From NCBI GenBank assembly GCA_905250075.1, contig CAJNOP010000012.1, positions 3,924,248 to 3,988,247 on the forward strand: a DNA stretch of 64,000 nt, given 5' to 3'. Made by a program: the position numbers and the translations under genes. The notes under the pieces were generated by a model, which was given only the letters and a program-made list of their open reading frames with translations, was not told where the DNA came from and did not search any database. Origin of the DNA: Rotaria sp. Silwood1 (Eukaryota > Rotifera > Eurotatoria > Philodinida > Philodinidae). Shown in pieces: positions 44,801-56,674 of this stretch (positions are counted from its first letter, which is position 1; each line of letters opens with the position of its first letter).

Positions 44801-47800
44801 ATTTCTAGTCATATCCCATGTGACACTTTTTGAACAAGATCAAGGACAATGTCTTACTCTTTTGTGAATACATTCATGTACGAATAATTTGAATATAGAC
44901 TTAGAAACGTTGCGTCTATTTTCGTGGAACTTTTTGAAAGACGTGTAAAATTATTTTTAGTAGTGGGTCAACAGATTTTTTTTTCCTTTATAAGTCCCCT
45001 TTTGAATATGCGAAAACTGTTGAAGTCGATCATTTTATTAAGCAGACGTTTCTCTACAAAATGTGATATTGAACTAAGATGTTGCTTTTGCCCACTCATT
45101 TTTTCAAGAGCTCCTTACAACATAAAACTGTTGTCGATAGTTAAAAACAAGAGTGCTGAGAAAAAAAAACGAAAAATTGAGGTGCTTTGTGGAAAGATAA
45201 TAAAAGCCTCAAATCGAATATTTTGTAGGGTAATTTTTCATCTACAAGTTGATACATAAGTAAACATTCCAACTTTTAGTTTCGAATCTCAATAGTAGAA
45301 ATACGAAAACTTTCGGTCCATAAAAATTTTGTTTTCTGATCTTTTTATGGATTATTTTCTTACTCTCAGACAAAATTTCAAATCCCATATTGATAATTTT
45401 TGACTCATTAGAAATACGTCAAAAATGAACTAACAAACGAAAAAAAACAAAACTCAAGTTAATCAATATACGAACAATATGAATATATGAATTTTTTTTG
45501 TATGAAAACTTTCCAAGTTCATTGAGTACAAAACTTATTCGTATCTCATAAGGAAACTACTTCAAGTGACAACCACTGTTTGATCTCATTTAGGCTAGGC
45601 AATGCTTAAAAGGGTTTGTCGCCGAGTTATAACCAATTCACTAGATTTTTGACCTTTTTTCTAGGTATTGCCAGAAAAATCTAATAGTACAGTTTAGATC
45701 CAAAATTTTGTCTATAGATACACCTAATGACTCTTAGAATATTCTAGTGCATTCGATTTTTGTCGTAAAGGGATATTTTTTGAAAACGTGCCATCTTGAA
45801 GAAGAAACATTCTTTTTGGCTGAAACTTTCAGAGTATTTCAAGAATCATTAGATCTAACTATGAGAAACATTTTGGATTAAAACTTGGTTTTTCAGTTTC
45901 CCAAAGAGTACATACATACGAGTCCAAAACCCAGTAAATAAGTGTTATTTTCAGCACCGCAGATCAAAGAAGACAAACTTTTTCAAGCTTTTTTTGTTCT
46001 TCCTGAGACATATATGTAGGTCCTATATAAACTCAAACAGCTGGTATTACTTGGAGCAGTTCCTCTCCGTCAGTATTTTTTTTCCTTTCTATCAAAGTAG
46101 AGCCATAGATAGTGTATCCAAAAGAAAATGCATCTAATTGTTCGTTAAAATTACTTGATCAAATGCTGCCATAATATCTTTTGATAATTCAATATCTTTA
46201 AACATTCCTTCAAGATTACTTGTAAATACATTTCCACATTCTATAAAATATAGAAAAAAAATCGAATTTACAAATATATATATATATATATATATGATTT
46301 ATTCTCTAACCTTGTTTAAGTTTAAGTAACATAGATTTTTCAGCATCAACTGATGCACTTTTTCCAACTAATAAACGTTTAGCTAGATCTTTTTTATAAA
46401 ATGCTTCAAATACATCTTTTCCATGAATAAAACGAAATAAAATAAGTAATTTATCAAGAATTTTTTCTAATTCTTCTTCTGTTGCTTCTTTATTTCCTGT
46501 ACGTAATCTTGCATCAACAGCTTTAGCTAAAAAATAAAAATAAAATACAAAAACAAAAAAACAAGAATAAAGATTCTATTCAAACCAATTAATTCAGCTG
46601 GTTTATTTGCACGTTGATTAATAAAATATTCAAATGAATCTTTAAGTATATTTGCAAATTTTTCATTATTATGAAAACATTCATGAACAAAACGATCTAA
46701 TTTTTCTTTAAATTCAAGTAATTCATCAACCATTTTATCATCTTTGTCAACATCAATTACTAATGCACGACCATGAATCTTTCAAAAACAAATAGAAAAA
46801 CAAAAAAAAATTTTTTTTTTTCTTTCAAAATTTTTGTTTTTTTTTTTTGTTTTATTTACTTTAATATAATTTCCAAATGATTCACGAAGATCATGAATAC
46901 CATCAGGACCAATTCGAAGAAATAGATCATACATTAAAGCAACAGATATAAAACGATTTTCATCAATAAGTACATCGAAATTTTTTGACAGCATTTGTTT
47001 AATATGATTTGTTATTAAATTATTTTCAACAATATGAATTAATTGTACTCTAAAAAATTTTTCAATATTTATGAATTTTTTTTTTTATCAAATTATTTAA
47101 TTTACTTTGTTGATTGATCAATATAATTATTAACTCGTAATTGTTCTTCATTAAGACGATTTTCAACATGTGAAAGATATTGACTTAATTCTAATGTTTG
47201 AATTAATTGACGACCTTCATTATGATATAATTCTTCGGTTGATTGTAAAAATGTTGGTTCAAAATCTTTTTTATAAAGCTAAATTAAAATAAAAATAACA
47301 AAAAATATAGACCATCATTTGACACATGAATTTAAATTAAATCGTATGCCGAAAAATCTTGTTTACATGATATTTCATAAAATAAAATTTTTAAAGCATC
47401 TAGACTATCAAAAACTAATTAGAAAACGATTGATTTATTGTTCTATTGAAAGTTTGCAATTCTTAAAAATATGACTACGAAATTTATATGAATTTACAAA
47501 GATTAATAACATAGAAACAAATGTGGATCTTGTTTATGACAATATTTGTTTTAGTTTAATAAAACTTACACGAAGATCGATTAACATTCGAATAAGATTT
47601 TTCGTTAGACTTCTATCAATTGTTTCACCTCGTCTTTCTTGTTCAATTAATTTTAGAAGACCATTAATACATCTAATTTAAAAACAATAATAAATAATTA
47701 AAATATTCTATGTCTTCTAAATAATACCTATTTGAAATCGTTGAATTTTGCATTATATGACAACGAAATAAATCTTGATTAAGTTCCCTAAAATTATTAA

Positions 47801-48537
47801 AAAAAAAATATTTTTCTTTTTCAATTATTAATTCTATCAAATTATTTACCATATACTAGGTACAGTTGCATGTAAAACATATGTTCGATCAAGTACAATA
47901 AATAATTGACGAATAAGAATCTAAACATAAGAATAAGAAATGAATATATCAATCTCATTAAAATTCTCCTTACCGATCGTACAATATGATCATTCCAAAT
48001 CGAGTTAAGTAATCGGAGATAATCATAACTGTCATTCACATCACTAAAAACAATAGATCATTAATAACAAAAAAAAAACAAAAACTTAAATTTAAAAAAA
48101 ATTATTTTATAATATTTTAACCTAAGTAAAGGAGGCCGTAAAGTTTGTATATGATTATCCAGTACTTTTTTTAAATTTTCATAAAGAAGACTTGGTGAAG
48201 AAGTATTTGTTTCACTCGCTGATGTTGTACATAGATGATCAATATGACGATAAAGTTGTTCTTCATTTGTTGGACTATTTTTCCCATTAAGAATAGCTTC
48301 AAGTGCTTGTTTAAGTAAAGGCCAAATTTTATCAAAATAATCCGGCGGTGGTGTAACTGTCGAAGCTAAATGATAATTATTTTTTATTTTATTGAAAATA
48401 AAAAAATTTTTTTTGTATAGCTACTAACTTTTTAAATTTTTTATTACAAGTTTCTTAGTTGGCATTGAAGAATTTTGTGATGAGAAAAAAGTAGATGATG
48501 CACCATTTGCATAACGATTACGTGTATCTTTATCCAT
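41880..48537 (-). CDS. CUL4: Cullin-4
   Basis: About twenty short exons on the minus strand, from ATG 48537 ('[12 protein letters not shown]...') to TAA at 41880, roughly 750 residues. CUL4 is the scaffold of CRL4 ubiquitin ligases: the N-terminal half binds DDB1 and the C-terminal half binds RBX1. Diagnostic text includes '[11 protein letters not shown]' near the N terminus, '[17 protein letters not shown]'-type text, '[19 protein letters not shown]', '[19 protein letters not shown]', 'GFWPTYPP' and '[14 protein letters not shown]'. The neddylation site is in '[13 protein letters not shown]', and the protein ends '[19 protein letters not shown]', as CUL4 does. Two introns (about 42780-44240 and 44530-46150) are far longer than the rest; the second holds a palindromic repeat. 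The first two or three exon ends were not all verified base by base. Confidence 0.93.
45550..46070. repeat. Palindromic dispersed repeat, copy 2 (in CUL4 intron)
   Basis: Homologous to copy 1 over most of its length. It has AACTACTTCAAGTGACAACC at the left and GGAGCAGTTCCTCTCCG at the right as inverted ends, and the inner block GTCTATAGATACACCTAATG. Diverged from copy 1 by many point changes, so old. Confidence 0.6.
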
Positions 48538-48964
48538 GAAATTATTTTTATATTATTGTGTAAATTACTTTTTATCGGTGGTAATTAAGATTTTTCTTAT
48601 GAATTAATATTTTCCTTTGACAAACTACTTTGATAATCTCGTTTCTGGCAGATCGAAGAATTTATGTCACTGATTCATGAAATTCACAAATAAATAAACA
48701 TGATTATTTTTGTCTATTAAAATAAATAACGAAAGATAATTTAGACTGAAATAGGATAATTTTTTTTTGCTTGCTTTAACGATATTTGATTTATTTCTAT
48801 TACAAACAGACTCTCTAGTGTAAAAATAAGAACCAGCTGATTACATGAATCTTTTTTATTATTGGTTGAAAGTCTATCAATCAGGAAATAAATAAAATAA
48901 ATTAATGAATCATAATAAGTTTTTCGAGAGAGAGACAGAGATATATACTGATTTGTTCATTATA
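48538..48964. promoter_or_regulatory. Region between divergent CUL4 and the HRREGD-motif gene
   Basis: 427 bp between two start codons on opposite strands, AT-rich. It must contain both 5' ends; no factor site is recognised. Confidence 0.35.
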
Positions 48965-49588
48965 ATGGTATCTACGTTGGAACAAATTATTAAAACTCTT
49001 CTTTCACGTACACCATATCCTTCTCTACTTGCTCCACCATCAAGTGATCCTTCAAAACATGTATCTAGTACACCATGGAATCAAACAATACATGATGATT
49101 TATCACAATTACAAAAAAACTCTGATATATCTTTATTTACGATAGCTAGTCTTCATTTATTGAATGATGATATTGGTTCATGTCATGATATTGTTGATAA
49201 ACATATGGGTCATGATATTGCTGATTATCTTCATTATTTACTTCATCGACGTGAAGGAGATTATTGGAATGCAAAGTAAGTATTGATAAATAAAAATAAA
49301 GTTTCGTTTAGTTATTGATTTCTTTTTTCAAGATGGTGGATTCGTCAATTAAGAAGTCAAGAATTTAAATCAGTTTATTTATCAGAAAAATATAATTCAT
49401 TTAGTAATCAAAAAGATGTTAAGAATTTATCAAACAGTGCTCAATTATCTGAAGCACAAAAACGTGCACAAGCATTTGTTGATCGATGTGAACAAGCAGA
49501 AAGACAAGATAATGAAGAAGAAAAAAATTTATTAAAACAAATGCAATGGGATGAAATGAAAACTGTTTTTGAATTCACTCGAAGATAA
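48965..49588 (+). CDS. Uncharacterised protein with HRREGDYWNAK motif
   Basis: Two exons, 48965-49275 and 49333-49588, in phase, 188 residues. ATG 48965 ('MVSTLEQIIKTLL') was chosen; an in-frame ATG at 48905 would add 20 residues of less protein-like text. The centre reads 'IASLHLLNDDIGSCHDIV' then 'DYLHYLLHRREGDYWNAKW'. From memory, this 'HRREGDxxNAKYW' signature occurs in uncharacterised bacterial and fungal proteins of similar size, and I know no function. The C-terminal third is a charged helix rich in Glu, Gln and Lys. No signal peptide or membrane segment is seen. Confidence 0.75.
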
Positions 49589-51319
49589 TTAATGAATTCT
49601 TTTTTTCTTAATGAAAAATTTTTGTTTTTTCTTTTTAATCATATTTAGCTTTTCTGATAGAGATTTAAAACAAAAAGGATGAAATATTTTATCATTTATT
49701 ATTAATATAAAATCATCAATGTGTATCATAATAATGATTGGTTTTATAAAATTTTTCGTCTATGATCGTCACAATTTATTCAATTACAGAAATCATTTTA
49801 TATGCACCTACAGATTAAAAAACGTCAATACGACTAGTTGTAGTTTTAGAAAGAAGGCTAACCTAAAGAAGACTTCTTCTACTCTCCATACACATTAACT
49901 AATCACAAGAGCAGCTGTATGTAACAACGTAGTCAAAAATGGTTGATCTAAGACCTAGAGCCGTTATTGATTTGTTCAGAGTGATTCTCTCGCAAATGGT
50001 GCTGATGTTTGTACACAGTGCCTTGTAGGTACTGATCGAATAACATAGTTACTCAGCTATGACTCTCGATTCTCTAGAAAAAGATTTGATATATGCTCAC
50101 TAAATAGAAGGAACAGTTTGCAAAATTTAGTATTTCGAGATTTTTACTAAAAATTAGCATTCAGTCATCGGTCATTGTCTAAAACAAATAGTGCAATATT
50201 CATGAGAAAAATTGAGATTGAGATCAATGTATAGGAAGATACCTCGAGACATGATCTTTCATAAATAACAGGATTTTTTATTTGTTAGCTCGCTTGTAGT
50301 CAAAAATTTTGAGATGCAGAGTCCTTTTTTCTTTTGGATGATCATTTTTCGAGATATTGAACTCATCATTTTTATTCTTCACATAAAAAGTGAGATTTTA
50401 AAACACAAAAAGTAGTACAGTCTGACATGCTCTTTCAAAATAAAAAAAAATTAAATCTAGAAAACGAGAACTCACAGAGCATTTTCGATTGTCAAATGAG
50501 CGACTACTGACTCTTGTTTGTTGAACATCTCTTGAAAACGTCATGATATAAAACTGAAAATTTGGGTATGCGTAATCTCTGTAGGTGGTATAAAGATCTT
50601 GCACTCATCACAAATATTACTAAATGACAAATACAAATCAGTTTTTTTGAGTAAACTTATCTTAACAACAGCTCAATATAAAAGTGGTAATATATCTTTA
50701 TTGCATCGCACACACTTATAGCTAACTCGTAATAGAGCCTGATGTTTGAATTTCTCTTTTGCTGTAATAAAAGACTTACATCTTTGATATCAAGTAACGA
50801 TTATCTTGGCTACAAGTTTGAGAATTTTTCGAAAAACTTCTATGTAAAAAAATCACACAAAGGAAGATTCAAAAAATCATTTGAAAACCTTGCTCGTGTA
50901 AAGGATACTTTAGACTCATGAAATAACTATAACTTGTGGGTATCTCGGAGATATTTTATCTATAACCTATTCTAGCCAAGACTTACATTCTCTGAAATTT
51001 TGATTGAAATCGAATGGCAAATAAAAAAAATTCATTTCCGAGAAAAATTTTCAACATAAAAGATTTGTTTGATCAACTCTAGGTCAAGTGGTGATGTCTA
51101 TCAATTATTCTTTTATAGAAAACTGAAGATCATATTGATACGATTGTCATATGAAATGACAATAGTTCTTGACTTAGAATGAAATTAATCTTGTACACCA
51201 ACATTTGTTTTCTTGAAATTAAATAATCTTTCATATTAAAATCAAAAATCAACAATTTTTATTGATGAAATCTATCATTTATGTACTATAAAAGCAAAAA
51301 ACAATTAATGCACTATAGC
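49589..51319. other. 1.7-kb intergenic region, no gene seen
   Basis: AT-rich with moderate-GC patches at 49850-51100. Short frames only (for example 50398-50604, minus). It may contain diverged repeats. The right end is the 3' UTR of NPHP1. Confidence 0.4.
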
Positions 51320-54300
51320 TTAAGATGTAATATTATAAAAAAATTTTTGTAATGAAAAACAAATTTCATCTGTTTCAAAAGGTTTCCATTGATCTGTTAA
51401 TGTAGAATCAAGTAATATTTCAAGAATATCAGGTTTATGATTTTTGTTTGTTGCTAATTGTTTATTAATCATTTTTTTAATTAATTTTCTTCGTTCATTC
51501 ATTGTTGATTCATTTTGAAAATCATACGGTGGTAATAGACGATAACATAAAAGTGGATAAATACATGATTCATAAATATTTAGAAATTCTTCTCTTTGTT
51601 GTCGATAATTTAATTCTTTAGGTAGATATAATTTATTTAATGTATAGATAAGATCAGGTTGTTCAAGTGTTTGATAAAATGTACTAAGAAATATTGAATC
51701 AAGTGGCATTGTTGATAAATTATATGAATGATAACGTTTTTCTAATTGATAAGCAAGTTCATTACGATAGAAAAAAAGTATTCGTATTAAATTTATTGGT
51801 ACAATCATAGATGTAACAGGTAAATTATCATAAAGTAAATCAATATGTGTTTCACGAAATTCTAATGAAAATCGAATACGTGCTTGTTTATTTCGATTAA
51901 ATCTTCCTGATAAACCATCCATAGAAAATTTTTTATATTCTGAATCAAGAAGAATATTCAATTCATCATAATGTCCACCATGTAAAAGTTCATTATAATT
52001 TTTTTTTTCACTTATCATTGAAAATTGATCATCATCAAATGGTATCATTATCCAACCACAACCAATTTCACATTTTTCATTATTGTCTTTTAATTGACAT
52101 AATTGTGATAATTCAATAAGTAAATGTAAATGTTTAGATGGATCAAATTCATTTGAACGTATAAGTAATTTAGCTTGTTCATCAATAAATGTATTTTCAT
52201 TATTGACTGCAAAACACCAATCTTCAGTTAAATCACGTTCATCGATTTTATTTGATATGTGTGCTCGAATTGCATGAATATTAGAAATTATTTTAAAGCC
52301 ATCGTATAGACATATACGAATACAACGACAAAGCACATTAACCTATATAGAGAAAAGAAATAAATGAAAGGTACTGATCACTCCCTTCTTTCATAACTCA
52401 AAAAAAATTTTTTTTTTATGAACATTGTATAGTCTGCAGTAGTAGCCGTCTACTATTGAGTATATTTTGGAATCGAAAAATTGTTTTAATACGTTAAAAA
52501 AAAATCAAGTTTACATAACGGAAATAGTAAATTGCATTTTTCATTAGCAAAAAGAAAAACATCGCAGAAATGCTTCCTGTTTCTTCGAACTCGAACATAA
52601 GATCGAGTTAAATCCCTTTTTTGATATCAGTTTGAGATGAGTATTGTTTTTTTTTTCTTTTAAAAGAGAGTCATTGTGATCCTCGTATCTCATAGAAGAC
52701 AGTATCTGAATAGTTTGAGTCTATGAAAACTTTTGTTCTATTTCTCGTAAAAAGAACAACATTATAGATTCTAACGTACTTGTTGACCTTTGATTCTTGG
52801 TATTTTTGAACATTTTTGAATTCTTAAAATTTTTTGATATTTAACTTCTTCAAGATATATCTGATCTGTATCATGTCGCCAATTAAGATCAGTAAAAGTA
52901 AAGTTCGATTCACTCATTTTTGGTATAAGAGTATGTGATAATTTATATTGATTATGTTGAGTTAATGATGCTAAATCTGATACTATAAAACCTGATGGTA
53001 TATAATTTTTTGTTTTAAGTGCATCGACAAATGTTGATGGTGATGTAATTTGTTTTATTCGATGTCGTAATTTTTTATCGGATGTTCCAAATTGAAGTTG
53101 AATATGATTAATAGGTACCGTACCTTGTTCTTGAGTTTGAGGATTTTTAAATAACCACCAATCATCAGGATTTTGTTGGACAAGTATTAATATTTCACCT
53201 TTATGTATTGTTAAATCACCAGTTTGAAGAGCTTCTAAATCATGTAAAACACGAAATTGTGTACCTGGTGAATATGTTCCCATACGAAGTTCTTGTAGAT
53301 GTGCATTAACAGTAGTTGATTTGTCGTCTTCTGTTTGTTCATCATCAGAAGGAGATTTTTCTTCTTTGCTACTCTTCTGGAGTCTTTTAAGTTTATCATT
53401 ATCATCATCATCATCATCATCTTCTTCTTCTTCTTCTGTCTCATATGAACCATCTTGATTGGCATCATCATTTTTTATCCTCTGCTCTTGTGGACTTGAT
53501 GCTTTGTCATGAGATGATGAAGTTGAAGTTGATGCAATAGTCGTTTTTCTAACTATTGGTAGTGATGATCGTGTTGATGGAACTTTAGTTATTGGTAGTT
53601 GTTTATGCGTACTTGATGATGATGATGATGTTTGTGATGAACTTTCATTAGTGTCGCGATGTTTTGAAGTATCATCTTGTAATTTTTTACTTTGAATTTC
53701 ATTTGATATTTGACGATTCTCGTTTACATCATCTTCATTTTCATCGCTAGAATATTCTGTACTACTTGCTGATCGAGATGTATTTGATGCTTCTACAAAG
53801 AGAAATATTCTTTGAAAAAAATATTAATAAGGTTTTACTTTGTTTTCTATTTGCCGTATGATTATCGTCATCGTTCTTCTCTTTACTTCCTTCTTCATCA
53901 CTTGTTGTTTCATCAGTAGATTCCGATGATGATGATGATGGTTTCTTTGGTACAGCTGTAGTCGATGATGCTGGTTTCTTTGTTTTATTGAATGAAAATT
54001 TACTTAAAAATGCTCCGAATCCTATTGCATTTTCATTTTGATTCGACGTAGTTGGAACAACAGAAGATTGATCATTGACAGGAGTTGTTTCAGTTGCTTT
54101 TTCAAGATGTTTATCAACTTGTTTTAGTTTATTTGAAAGATCGGATAAAGTTTTTAATGCATTTTGTTTTGATTTATCAAATTTTTTTATCGGCCAATTT
54201 GGATCTGATTCTTTTGTCATTGCATTCATTTGTTGTTCAAGATGATTGATACGTTCTGTTAGAGTTTTTAATTCTCTTCGACCTTCTACTGAACGATCAC

Positions 54301-54499
54301 GATTAGTAATTGCTTTCTTTGGTCTAGTATCAATTTTTTCTAATGTTTTTATACTCTCTTTTGCATCGATATTAACTTGCTCAATTTCATTCAATAGTTG
54401 TTGCATGGTTTTAGTCGATGACATTGCTACTGTCGCAGATGATGATGAATTGACAGGTTTTGAGTGAGTCCCTGATACTTGTTCATCACTTGTTGACAT
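51320..54499 (-). CDS. NPHP1: Nephrocystin-1
   Basis: Three exons in phase: 54499-53839, 53792-52780 and 52342-51320; 898 residues (human about 730). A ciliary transition-zone scaffold that works with NPHP4 and RPGRIP1L. The N-terminal third has coiled-coil text ('LLNEIEQVNIDAKESIKTL', 'ELKTLTERINHLEQQ'), as in the human protein. A long Ser/Asp/Glu-rich linker follows, then the SH3 domain ('FRVLHDLEALQTGDLTIHKG' ... 'DDWWLFKN' ... 'GTVPINHIQL'). The large nephrocystin homology region comes next, with 'IPSGFIVSDLASLTQ', 'CRCIRICLYDGFKIISNIHA' and, near the end, 'LEQPDLIYTLNKLYLP' and 'YESCIYPLLCYRLLPPYDF'. The added length is in the acidic linker. The start is the first ATG; upstream is a TTG codon and no other ATG. 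Confidence 0.92.
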
Positions 54500-54705
54500 C
54501 TTCAAATAGATATATTGTATAACAAATATGAATCAGTTTGTAACCGTATCAACCGTAGTTAAATTTAAGTAGATTAGTAGCCATTAGAAAATGCATAGAA
54601 ACAGTCAATGATATTAGGGACATCTATTGATAGACAGACAATCAATTTTTGGGCTTGCGGGAATCAGAATAGATAATATCTATTAGATGAAGAAATAGAT
54701 TTTTC

Positions 54706-54739
<34 letters not shown>

Positions 54740-56674
54740 TCGAAGTTAATACAATGATCTTTCATTATGTACCAAAAGATTTATATAAAAAAAATATTTT
54801 TTAGTATTAACAAAATTGAAAAAAAAACAGCAAATACAGTGAAATTCGAGCTGCTTTCGTCAATATATAAATCATTACTCATGTTTTAGTTGCCAGAATT
54901 TATTTTTCTTAAATAAAATTTAGTAATTTTTCAATGTGACAAATTTCTTGTCACTTTGCTTTATTATATCAATCTTTTTTCATATACAAAAGTGTGAAAG
55001 AAATTCCGGAAGTTAATGTTTACTTCAAAACACTTATCCTTTTTAATATGTATGTATAAACATGCGATTGATTGTAAAATGAGCTTCATAATTAGACTCT
55101 ATTCTTTCAAAGCAAACAACTTCTTTTTTTTTTTTCATTAAATAGATTAAACACTAGTTGTATTATTGAATTTTCAACAACAAAAAAACGAAACCTTTTC
55201 AATACCAACGAAGTATTCATTCATTTATACTACGTAGAAAAAAAAAGATTCAATATGATGATGATGATCACTATCATCATCCTTTTATTTTTGTTCTATC
55301 GTAAATGTTAAAATTTAATTTTTATCCAATTCAATCTTGTATGTCAGTGTCATTGATAATGCATTTCAGTTTTTTTTTTTCTTTAATACAATGTCAATTA
55401 ACAAATATTTGCTGCCATACTACTATAACTAAAATTTTGTTGCTAGAACTCATTTAAACATCCACTTATTGATGTAGGCGATGTAGAACATCATTCGTCG
55501 ATAAGTAATACTGGTCCAACAAGAGAAAAAAGAAAGACGATACACATAACTAGTCTTTATTTGTCTTTCTTTTATGATTAAATTTAAATACGAAAAGAAA
55601 AATAAAGGTAATAGACAACGTCGTCATTTTTTTTCTTATTTCGTTTTCTCATTTAGATTTTAAGATGAGCTAGTGATGTCATGGACAGATGGAAGAAAAA
55701 AAAAATTGAAAAAACAGCTTCTCATGAAATAAGAGAGAGGTAAAGCGCGCACGCAAGAGAGAGAGAGACAAAGAGATGTAATGATCAAATTACGAAAGGA
55801 CAACAATATACATCCATAACGAATGACGCGATGGTAAGTAGAATGATGACGATAACACGGAGAGGGTGTGTGAACGATTGATGATCTGAAAGAAAAGAAG
55901 CGGGAACAAAAAAAAACTGTACTTTAGCAAAGAGGATGATGACGTGCTTTTCGCTTTAATATGAAGAATAAAAATGAGAGTGAAAGGATCAACATTAGAA
56001 ATAAAAGAGAGATTTGTTAAGAAAATTCTCATTTAATCATTGTGCAATCATGTCTATTTGTTGGTCGGTGTAGAAAAAAAAAAAGGCATTTAATTTTATT
56101 CGTAGTATTGTTTTCATATAAGTATTTTTTTTCTCTCTTGTTTTAGACGTCAGTCGACCTTCATTCTTCTATTTTTATATTTATATCGTACAACATCTTA
56201 AGCTTCTATTTGAACCCTACTAGTATTATCTTGCATGATTGTTATGAAGCTGATTAGGATAGGTGCTTGTATTGATTAATTTACATTCTCTTTTTTCTTG
56301 TTCGGTGTCGCGAGACGATTAGATTGATAGATAGATAGATATACATATATAAAGCTTCTTTTCTATCTCTTTCTACCTTCTTAAAAGTATTCATATCAAA
56401 CTGAATAGACAGACTGATGCGTATTTGCTTAAAGCTTAAATGAACACGTGCTGATGCTAGTGTTGTTGTCGTAGAGAGGCGATTATTGCATCTTTTCGTT
56501 CGAATAATGAACAATACACATATACATACATACATACATACATCGGTCAACGACAAGCAAGTGCCAATATACTTTGGATGATCAAAGTTTGCTTTGTTTC
56601 TCTGTCTATTGATAATTATACTTGTCGACAGTTAGATGATTACATTTTCATTTATTGTTTCGTCTACCTTCTAG
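54500..56674. other. 2.2-kb intergenic region between divergent NPHP1 and the ABCA gene
   Basis: Holds both 5' ends. An (ATT)n microsatellite lies at 54706-54740 and (CATA)n at about 56523-56542; purine-rich tracts with GAGAGA runs occur at 55730-55775. Open frames at 55790-56556 are low complexity. No gene seen. Confidence 0.5.
54706..54740. repeat. (ATT)n microsatellite
   Basis: About eleven uninterrupted ATT units. Confidence 0.9.

Noticed and set aside
53235-53471. Met/Lys-rich minus-strand frame
   Set aside because: An alternative frame of the acidic linker of nephrocystin-1, generated by the CAT/TCT repeats.
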